Origin: Pseudomonadota bacterium
GTDB taxonomy: Bacteria > Pseudomonadota > Gammaproteobacteria > Xanthomonadales > Xanthomonadaceae
Direction: 5' to 3'
DNA length: 7,386 nt
NCBI GenBank assembly: GCA_023391775.1
Contig: JAEWAG010000007.1
Span: 1 to 7,386, forward strand
The notes under the pieces were generated by a model. That model did not search any database and had not been told where the DNA came from. It saw nothing but the letters and a program-made list of their open reading frames with translations. Positions 1 to 5,298 of this stretch are shown one piece after another; the stretch's first letter is position 1; every line of letters begins with the position of its first letter. The translations under genes were made by a program, and so were the position numbers.

Positions 1-30
1 GGCCTGTTCACTTCCACCGAGGACTTCTGA
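1..30 (+). CDS. fabA: 3-hydroxydecanoyl-ACP dehydratase FabA, C-terminal end only (partial)
   Basis: Frame 1 reads GLFTSTEDF followed by a TGA stop at 28-30. Seen: only nine residues. Known: E. coli FabA ends in GLFQDTSAF, so the length to the stop and the GLF start of this tail agree, and fabA commonly lies directly upstream of fabB in gammaproteobacteria. FabA dehydrates 3-hydroxyacyl-ACP and isomerises trans-2-decenoyl-ACP to cis-3-decenoyl-ACP, the entry step for unsaturated fatty acids. The call rests on the short tail and the fabB next door. The rest of the gene lies left of the window. Confidence 0.72.
   Translation, partial: GLFTSTEDF
18..23 (+). promoter_or_regulatory. Ribosome binding site of fabB inside the fabA end
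   Basis: CGAGGA lies eight bases before the fabB ATG and overlaps the last codons of fabA. With one base between the fabA stop and the fabB start, fabB is probably translated by coupling from the same mRNA. No separate fabB promoter can be seen because there is no intergenic room. Confidence 0.6.
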
Positions 31-31
31 G

Positions 32-1246
32 ATGAGCCGCCGCATCGCCATCACCGGCATGGGCATCGCCTCGTGCCTGGGTAACGACCTGGATACCGTC
101 TCCGAGGCGCTGCGCGCCGGGCGCGCCGGCATCCGGGCCCTGCCCGACGCCGCCGAACACGGGCTGCGCAGCCAAGTCGGCGGCGCCGTCGACCTGGATC
201 TGGACGCGGTGATCGACCGCAAGCTCAAGCGCTTCATGAGCGACGCGGCGGCCTACAGCTATGTCTCCCTGCGCGACGCGATCGCCGACGCGGGTCTGGA
301 CCCGGCGCTGGTCAGCCACGAGCGCACCGGCCTGATCGCCGGCTCCGGCGGTGGCTCCAGCCACTGGCAGGTGGAGACCGCCGACCTGCTGCGGCAGCGT
401 GGCGTGCGCAAGGTGGGCCCGTACATGGTCCCGCGCACGATGTGCTCGACGGTGTCGGCCAACCTGGCCACCGCGTTCAAGATCAAGGGCCTGAGCTATT
501 CGATCAGCGCCGCCTGCGCGACTTCGGCGCACTGCATCGGCGCGGCGGCGGACCTGATCCGCCACGGCGCGCAGGACGTGGTGTTCGCCGGTGGCGGCGA
601 GGACCTGGACTGGACCATGAGCGTGATGTTCGACGCCATGGGCGCGCTGTCCGCCGGCTACAACGAGACCCCGGAAAAGGCCTCGCGCCCGTATGACGCC
701 GGCCGCGACGGCTTCGTCATCGCCGGCGGCGGCGGCATGCTGGTGCTGGAGGACTGGGACCACGCGGTGGCCCGCGGCGCGCGCATCCATGCCGAGCTGA
801 TCGGCTACGGCGTGACCTCCGACGGCGCCGACATGGTCGCCCCGTCGGGCGAAGGCGCGGTGCGCTGCATGCACATGGCCATGCAGGGCCTGGACGGCCG
901 CAAGGTCGACTACCTCAACACCCACGGCACCTCCACCCCGCTGGGCGACATCGTCGAGCTCAACGCGGTGCGCGAGGTGTTCGGCGAGGACATGCCGCCG
1001 ATCTCCTCGACCAAGGCGCTGTCCGGCCACTCGCTCGGCGCGGCCAGCGTGCACGAGGCGATCTACAGCCTGCTGATGATGCGCGACGGCTTCATCGCCG
1101 GCTCGGCCAACATCGACACCCTGGACCCGAAGGCCGAGGGTTTCCCGATCGAACGCCAGAGCCGCGAGGCCAAGCTGGACGTGGTCATGTCCAACAGCTT
1201 CGGCTTCGGCGGCACCAACGCCACCCTGGTGTTCGGCCGCGCCTGA
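32..1246 (+). CDS. fabB: Beta-ketoacyl-ACP synthase I (FabB)
   Basis: Condensing enzyme that extends acyl-ACP with malonyl-ACP. With FabA it carries cis-3-decenoyl-ACP onward, so it is needed for unsaturated fatty acids; it acts in the cytoplasm. The protein is 404 residues, about the length of E. coli FabB (406). The thiolase-fold catalytic set is complete: Cys162 in [11 protein letters not shown], His298 in NTHGTSTP, Lys328 in [11 protein letters not shown] and His333 in the same motif, matching Cys163, His298, Lys328 and His333 of E. coli. The C-terminal glycine-rich loop [11 protein letters not shown] is present. FabB rather than FabF is supported by the [11 protein letters not shown] wording, the length and the adjacent fabA. 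The ATG at 32 follows the fabA stop by one base and has a GAGG-type ribosome site. A strong intrinsic terminator follows the stop. Nothing looks damaged. Confidence 0.96.
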   Translation: MSRRIAITGMGIASCLGNDLDTVSEALRAGRAGIRALPDAAEHGLRSQVGGAVDLDLDAVIDRKLKRFMSDAAAYSYVSLRDAIADAGLDPALVSHERTGLIAGSGGGSSHWQVETADLLRQRGVRKVGPYMVPRTMCSTVSANLATAFKIKGLSYSISAACATSAHCIGAAADLIRHGAQDVVFAGGGEDLDWTMSVMFDAMGALSAGYNETPEKASRPYDAGRDGFVIAGGGGMLVLEDWDHAVARGARIHAELIGYGVTSDGADMVAPSGEGAVRCMHMAMQGLDGRKVDYLNTHGTSTPLGDIVELNAVREVFGEDMPPISSTKALSGHSLGAASVHEAIYSLLMMRDGFIAGSANIDTLDPKAEGFPIERQSREAKLDVVMSNSFGFGGTNATLVFGRA

Positions 1247-1268
1247 GGCCGGCTTGCTCCAGGGGACT

Positions 1269-1296
1269 AAAAACCCCGGCTTCGGCCGGGCTTTTT
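1269..1296. terminator. Intrinsic terminator after fabB, probably bidirectional
   Basis: A run of five A (1269-1273) leads into the stem CCCGGC (1275-1280), a TTCG tetraloop (1281-1284), GCCGGG (1285-1290), then C and five T (1292-1296). This is a textbook rho-independent terminator 23 bases after the fabB stop. The A run opposite the T run gives the same structure on the minus strand, where it lies about 135 bases beyond the prlC stop. It can therefore insulate the two converging units. Bidirectional action is inferred from symmetry. Confidence 0.88.
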
Positions 1297-1377
1297 CGTG
1301 GGCGACATGGGCGGATGCGGCTCGCAGGCGGCCGCCCGCTACCCGGCCGGCGTCGCGTATCCGGAGCGGGCGCGCGG

Positions 1378-1420
1378 GCGTCCGGTTCCGGTAGGAGCCC
1401 GGACGCGGCCGCCCGGCCGC
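1378..1420. repeat. GC-rich hairpin pair, possible degenerate REP element
   Basis: Two inverted repeats overlap slightly. GCGTCCGG (1378-1385) pairs with CCGGACGC (1399-1406) around a 13-base loop, and GCGGCC (1405-1410) pairs with GGCCGC (1415-1420) around GCCC. The first loop carries GGTAGGAGC, which resembles the conserved head of the GTAGGAGC repeats of Xanthomonadaceae and pseudomonads. It lies in the convergent gap 11 bases beyond the prlC stop, a typical place for such repeats. Only one copy is in the window, so the repeat identity is inference. It could instead be a second, T-less termination or mRNA 3' end hairpin for prlC. Confidence 0.35.
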
Positions 1421-1430
1421 GCCGCCGGAA

Positions 1431-3455
1431 CTAGGCCGCCATGCCGTTGTGGCGCAGCAATGCGTCGATGCTCGGTTCGCGGCCGCGGAACGCCTTGAAG
1501 TTCTCCAGCGCACTGCGGCTGCCGCCGCGCGAGAGCACCTCGGCCAGGAAGCGTGCGCCGGTTTCGGCCAGCTGCCCGGGCGCTTCCTCGAATGCGGCAT
1601 AGGCGTCGGCGCTGAGCACCTCGGCCCACTTGTAGCTGTAGTAACCGGCCGCATAGCCGCCGGCGAAAATGTGGCTGAACTGGTGCGGGAAACGGTGCCA
1701 GGCCGGCGCCCGGTTGACCGCCACCTCGTCGCGCACGCGCTCCAGCAGCTGCAGCACGCTGTCCTGCGCAGGGTCGAAACGGCTGTGCAGCTCCATGTCG
1801 AACAGGGCGAACTCCAGCTGGCGCACGGTGAACATGCCACTCTGGAAGTTCTTCGCCGCCAGCATCCGGTCGAACAGTTCGCGCGGCAGCGGCGCACCGG
1901 TATCCGCGTGCGCGGTCATCGCCTGCACGCGCTCCCACTCCCAGCAGAAGTTCTCCATGAACTGGCTGGGCAACTCCACCGCGTCCCATTCCACGCCGTT
2001 GATGCCGGCCACCGGCAGCTCGCCGATCGCGGTCAGCAGCTGGTGCAGGCCGTGCCCCATCTCGTGGAACAGGGTGGTGACCTCGTTGAAGCCCAGGGTC
2101 GCCGGCTTGCCGGCCACCGGCCTGCCGAAGTTGCAGACCAGGTAGACCAGTGGCGTCTGCACGCCATCGGTGCGCACGCGGCGGTTGCGGCAATCATCCA
2201 TCCAGGCACCGCCGCGCTTGCCCTCGCGCGCATAGGGGTCCAGGTAGAACTGCCCCAGCAGGCGGCCCTGCGCATCCTCGACCCGGTAGAAGCGCACGTC
2301 CTCGTGCCACAGCGGCGCGGTGTCCGGCTTCACCTTCACCTGGTACAGGGACTCGATCACGGCGAACAGGCCGTCAAGCACCCTGGGCTCGGTGAAGTAC
2401 TGCTTCACCTCCTGCTCGGAGTAGCTGTAGCGGGCCTGCTTGAGCTTCTCGCTCGCCCAGGCCAGGTCCCAGGGCTGCAGTTCGCCCAGGCCCAGTTCGT
2501 CGCGGGCGAAGGCTTCCAGCTCGGCACGGTCGCGGCGCGCGAACGGCAGCGCCCGGCCGGCCAGGTCGCGCAGGAAGCCGAGCACCTCGGCGGGACGCTG
2601 CGCCATCTTCGTCGCCAGCGAGTATTCGGCATAGCTGGCAAAGCCCAGCAGCGAGGCCAGCTCGCCACGCAGGGCGACGATGCGGTCGATGTTGCCGCTG
2701 TTGTCCAGTTCCGCCGGGCCGGCCTCGGAAGCACGCAGGCCGTTGGCGCGGTACAGCGCCTCGCGCAGCCCGCGGTCCTCGGCGTAGGTCTGCACCGGCA
2801 GGTAGCACGGCATCTGCAGGGTCAGCTTCCAGCCCGGCTTGCCGTCCTTCTCCGCGGCAGCGCGCGCGGCGGCCACCACCTCGGCCGGCAGCCCGGCCAG
2901 GCGCGACTCCTCCTCCACGTACAGGGCGAAGGCGTCGGTGGCGTCGAGCACGTTCTGCGAGAACTTCGCCGACAGCGCGGCCAGCTCTTCCTGGATCGCG
3001 GCAAAGCGCTGCTTGGCGGCCTCGTCCAGCTCGGCGCCGCCCAGGCGGAAGTCGCGCAGGGCGTTGTCCACCACCTTGCGCCGCACCGGGTCGTAACCGG
3101 CATATTCCGGCGATGCGGCCAGGGCCTTGTACTGCGAGTACAGGGCCAGGTTCTGCCCCAGGGAGGAGCCGAAGCGCGTCACCTTGGGCAGGTTGGCGTT
3201 GTAGGCCTCACGCAGCTCGGGGGTGTTCACCACCGCCTGCAGGTGCGAGACCTGGCCCCAGGCCCGCCACAGGCGCTCGGTGGCGTCCTCCAACGGGGTG
3301 GCGAAGCTGTCCCAGGTCACAGGGGTGACGGTCTCGGCCTGCTTCACCACGGCCTCGGCGCGGGCCAGCAGTTCGTCGACCGCCGGTCCGATGTGTTCGG
3401 GACGGACCTGGTCGAAGCGCGGAAGGCCGGAGAAGTCGAGCAGCGGATTGTCCAT
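1431..3455 (-). CDS. prlC: Oligopeptidase A (PrlC/OpdA), M3-family zinc metallopeptidase
   Basis: Cytoplasmic endopeptidase that degrades short peptides, including cleaved signal peptides in E. coli. The protein is 674 residues against 680 in E. coli. The zinc site is intact: HEMGH at residues 464-468 supplies His464, Glu465 (catalytic) and His468, and Glu494 in AVELPSQFMEN is the likely third ligand. The C-terminal substrate-binding stretch GGYAAGYYSYKW, rich in tyrosines that bind and polarise the peptide bond in M3 enzymes, lies around residues 597-610. The N-terminus shows no signal peptide. The ATG at 3455 is preferred because earlier in-frame codons run into the neighbouring gene and read as non-homologous sequence, while MDNPLLDFSGLPRF looks like a normal family start; a GAGG lies four bases upstream. 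It follows the cysteine enzyme gene by 76 bases on the same strand. Related Dcp is a dipeptidyl carboxypeptidase, but the HEMGHGLHQ and AVELPSQF wording fits OpdA better. Confidence 0.94.
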   Translation of the reverse strand: MDNPLLDFSGLPRFDQVRPEHIGPAVDELLARAEAVVKQAETVTPVTWDSFATPLEDATERLWRAWGQVSHLQAVVNTPELREAYNANLPKVTRFGSSLGQNLALYSQYKALAASPEYAGYDPVRRKVVDNALRDFRLGGAELDEAAKQRFAAIQEELAALSAKFSQNVLDATDAFALYVEEESRLAGLPAEVVAAARAAAEKDGKPGWKLTLQMPCYLPVQTYAEDRGLREALYRANGLRASEAGPAELDNSGNIDRIVALRGELASLLGFASYAEYSLATKMAQRPAEVLGFLRDLAGRALPFARRDRAELEAFARDELGLGELQPWDLAWASEKLKQARYSYSEQEVKQYFTEPRVLDGLFAVIESLYQVKVKPDTAPLWHEDVRFYRVEDAQGRLLGQFYLDPYAREGKRGGAWMDDCRNRRVRTDGVQTPLVYLVCNFGRPVAGKPATLGFNEVTTLFHEMGHGLHQLLTAIGELPVAGINGVEWDAVELPSQFMENFCWEWERVQAMTAHADTGAPLPRELFDRMLAAKNFQSGMFTVRQLEFALFDMELHSRFDPAQDSVLQLLERVRDEVAVNRAPAWHRFPHQFSHIFAGGYAAGYYSYKWAEVLSADAYAAFEEAPGQLAETGARFLAEVLSRGGSRSALENFKAFRGREPSIDALLRHNGMAA

Positions 3456-3531
3456 GGGACCTCGGGTGGGAAGCGGGGCGGCACGGCCGCACCCGCCTGA
3501 CATGCGCGCGCGGCGCGTTGAATTCAAGCCG

Positions 3532-4635
3532 TTACAGCTCGCCGCAGGTCTGCAGCGGCGGCAGCGGTGCACCGCCCATCGCCGCGGCGATGGCCTGGTC
3601 GGCGGCCTCGACCTCGATGCCGTTGGCCGCATACCAGGCGGGGTTGTAGTAGCTGTGCGCGTAGCGCTCGCCGGCGTCGCAGAGGATGGCGACGATGGAG
3701 CCACCCTGCCCGGCCTGGTGCATGGCCTGGGCCGCGCGCAGCACGCCGACGAAGTTGGTTCCGGTCGAGCCGCCGACCCGGCGCCCGAGCACCGCGCTGA
3801 CATGGCGCATGGCGGCCAGGCTCAGCGCATCGGGCACCTTGACCATGGCGTCGACGCAGGCGGCGATAAAGCTTGGCTCCACCCGCGGCCGGCCGATGCC
3901 TTCGATGCGCGAGCCGCCGGACAGCGCCAGCGTCGTGTCCGGCTTTCCATCGCGCGCGCCGCGGTAGTAATCGAAGAACACCGAGTTCTCCGGGTCCGCG
4001 CACAGCACCCGGGTGTCGTGGCGCCGGTAGCGCACGTAGCGTCCCAGCGTGGCGCTGGTGCCGCCGGTGCCCGGGCCGCACACGATCCACGCCGGCACCG
4101 GGTGCGGTTCCTCGGCCATCTGCTTGAAGATGGATTCGGCGATGTTGTTGTTGGCACGCCAGTCCGTGGCCCGCTCGGCGTAGGTGAACTGGTCCATGAA
4201 GTGGCCGCCGGTCTCGCGCGCCACCCGCAGTGACTCCTCGTTGAGCGAGCAGGCGCTCTCGACCAGATGGCAGCGGCCGCCGTGGAACTCGATCGCGGCG
4301 ATCTTCTCCGGCGAGGTCGAACGCGGGATCACGGCGATGAACGGCAGCCCCAGCAGCCGCGCGAAATAAGCCTCCGACACCGCGGTCGAGCCACTGGAGG
4401 CCTCCACCACCGTGCTGCCCTCGTGCAGCCAGCCGTTGGCCAGCGAGTACAGGAACAGCGAGCGCGCCAGCCGGTGCTTGAGGCTTCCAGTGGGATGGCT
4501 GGACTCGTCCTTGAGGTACACCTCGATGTCCGGATAGCCGGGCAGCGGCACCGGGATCAGGTGGGTGTCGGCCGAGCGGTTGAAATCGGCCTCGATCTTG
4601 CGGATGGCGGCGGCCACCCACGCGCGTTGCGACAT
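3532..4635 (-). CDS. PLP-dependent cysteine synthase family protein, Cds1-like (possible L-cysteine desulfhydrase)
   Basis: Fold-type II PLP enzyme of 367 residues. Lys53 in PTGSLKHR is the expected Schiff-base lysine. SSGST at residues 80-84 occupies the place of the TSGNT loop of Cys[11 protein letters not shown] at 187-196 is the PLP phosphate-binding loop, and STGTN and DAGERY lie near the C-terminus. Known: CysK/CysM make cysteine from O-acetylserine or O-phosphoserine and sulfide. The distinct subgroup with KDE..H.TGSLKHR and [12 protein letters not shown] includes mycobacterial Cds1 (Rv3684), reported as an L-cysteine desulfhydrase releasing sulfide, pyruvate and ammonia. From memory, similarity to Cds1 runs along the whole protein ([26 protein letters not shown]). 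The direction of the reaction here is inference, so it may be annotated cysK elsewhere. No good ribosome site precedes the ATG at 4635; the start is chosen because the [17 protein letters not shown]-terminus fits the family. Downstream is prlC, 76 bases away. Confidence 0.88.
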   Translation of the reverse strand: MSQRAWVAAAIRKIEADFNRSADTHLIPVPLPGYPDIEVYLKDESSHPTGSLKHRLARSLFLYSLANGWLHEGSTVVEASSGSTAVSEAYFARLLGLPFIAVIPRSTSPEKIAAIEFHGGRCHLVESACSLNEESLRVARETGGHFMDQFTYAERATDWRANNNIAESIFKQMAEEPHPVPAWIVCGPGTGGTSATLGRYVRYRRHDTRVLCADPENSVFFDYYRGARDGKPDTTLALSGGSRIEGIGRPRVEPSFIAACVDAMVKVPDALSLAAMRHVSAVLGRRVGGSTGTNFVGVLRAAQAMHQAGQGGSIVAILCDAGERYAHSYYNPAWYAANGIEVEAADQAIAAAMGGAPLPPLQTCGEL

Positions 4636-4661
4636 GGCGGTGCACGGTGCGGGAAAGCCTG

Positions 4662-4667
4662 ATTCTA
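4662..4667 (-). promoter_or_regulatory. Candidate -10 element before the Cds1-like gene
   Basis: On the minus strand TAGAAT matches five of six bases of the sigma-70 -10 hexamer. It would give a leader of about 20 bases before the ATG at 4635. No convincing -35 is seen at 16-18 bases; TTCAGG lies 20 bases upstream of it. It falls in the 89-base gap after the 161-residue protein gene, in one of the few A/T-containing spots of a very GC-rich region. If real, the cysteine enzyme (and perhaps prlC) is transcribed separately from the SMC-like gene. Confidence 0.3.
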
Positions 4668-4724
4668 GCCCTCCGGATGCGCGACGCCCTGAACCGCGCC
4701 GCGCACTGGTACCCGTCCCGCGGC

Positions 4725-5210
4725 TCAGTGCCGGGTCGCGCCCTGCGGCACCGGCTGCCATGCGAGGTTTGCGCCCTGCCCGCGCAGGCCCGACAGCACC
4801 GCCACCAGTTGCCGGTAGTCCTGCGCCAGCTGGCCGAACAGCGCGTCGTAGGCACTGCGCCCGGCCTCGGCCACCTCGCGGTAGGCACCGCGGCCCAGAT
4901 CGACGAAGTAGTCCACGCTCACCCGCCTGCGCCGCGCCAGCCCCGGGAACAGCCCGGCCACCAGCAGGCAGCGGTCGCCCACATCGCGCAGGGCGTCCCG
5001 CCGCGTGCGCCCGACCTGGGCGTGGGCGTGCAGCCAGTCCAGCGCGAAGGTATGGGCCAGCAAGCCCGCCTCGCGCTGGTAACGCAGCAGCACCATGACC
5101 AGGTAGGCCTCGCGCGGTTCGTCCAGCGCGCAGCCGCTGCGCGCGGCCGATTCCCGGACCAGCGCCTGCCACAGCTCGGCCGGCGCACCCTGCCTGAACA
5201 CCTCGGACAT
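4725..5210 (-). CDS. Hypothetical protein, 161 residues, downstream of the SMC-like gene
   Basis: I do not recognise a named family. The protein looks soluble and mostly helical: no signal peptide and no membrane segment, since the hydrophobic patch [12 protein letters not shown] (81-92) is short and runs into four arginines (93-96). The middle has acidic and aromatic helices ([16 protein letters not shown], residues 30-45) and a [10 protein letters not shown] stretch at 101-110. The tail after about 145 is probably unstructured. The start is set at 5210 because AGGAGG lies seven bases upstream; a further in-frame ATG at 5264 has no such site and falls within an inverted repeat. Codon use looks like its neighbours. 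It follows the SMC-like gene by 88 bases on the same strand, in the slot where a Wadjet operon would carry jetD, but at 161 residues it is far smaller than a JetD nuclease and shows no Toprim-like motif that I can identify. Confidence 0.82.
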   Translation of the reverse strand: MSEVFRQGAPAELWQALVRESAARSGCALDEPREAYLVMVLLRYQREAGLLAHTFALDWLHAHAQVGRTRRDALRDVGDRCLLVAGLFPGLARRRRVSVDYFVDLGRGAYREVAEAGRSAYDALFGQLAQDYRQLVAVLSGLRGQGANLAWQPVPQGATRH

Positions 5211-5217
5211 GCCGTCT

Positions 5218-5223
5218 CCTCCT
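5218..5223 (-). promoter_or_regulatory. Strong ribosome binding site deciding the start at 5210
   Basis: The minus strand reads AGGAGG with seven bases to the ATG, the best Shine-Dalgarno match in the window. It sets the start of the 161-residue protein and argues against the longer reading from 5264. Confidence 0.8.
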
Positions 5224-5243
5224 GCCACGAAGACGGCTGGAAG

Positions 5244-5265
5244 CGTGGCACGATCCGGTGCCACG
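5244..5265. repeat. Perfect 8-base inverted repeat between the SMC-like gene and the 161-residue protein gene
   Basis: CGTGGCAC (5244-5251) and GTGCCACG (5258-5265) are exact reverse complements around GATCCG. It ends about 21 bases before the ribosome site of the downstream gene. There is no T run after it on either strand, so it is not a normal intrinsic terminator. Options are an mRNA hairpin affecting stability or a two-fold symmetric protein-binding site. The sequence cannot decide between these. Confidence 0.45.
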
Positions 5266-5266
5266 T

Positions 5267-5295
5267 GCTGGCAGCCGGCCGCGCGGAGTGCCAGC
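5267..5295. repeat. Second inverted repeat just after the SMC-like gene stop
   Basis: GCTGGCA (5267-5273) pairs with TGCCAGC (5289-5295) around a GC-rich 15-base loop. It starts three bases past the stop codon of the SMC-like gene in its reading direction and abuts the perfect repeat at 5244-5265. Two hairpins in tandem between two genes could attenuate or process the transcript. No T run follows. Confidence 0.35.
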
Positions 5296-5298
5296 GCC

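Noticed and set aside
8..1897. A 629-codon open frame on the minus strand running across fabB and the end of prlC
   Set aside because: It is antisense to fabB and continues out of frame across prlC; the translation is low-complexity Ala/Arg/His/Val-rich sequence without any recognisable motif. Long antisense frames are expected at this GC content.
1449..3500. A 683-codon open frame on the plus strand opposite prlC
   Set aside because: Mirror of the prlC codon pattern. The product is rich in His, Gln, Leu and Val with no domain, whereas prlC on the other strand has a full zinc peptidase signature.
3518..3527. TTGAATTCAA palindrome before prlC as a -35 promoter element
   Set aside because: At 17 bases the matching -10 position reads CATGTC, a poor hexamer. 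The palindrome may be chance; it is only notable as an A/T-rich spot in a GC-rich gap.
3456..3803. A longer prlC starting upstream inside the Cds1-like gene
   Set aside because: The extra 116 residues are Arg/Pro/Ser-rich out-of-frame reading of the neighbour; the ATG at 3455 gives the usual family length.
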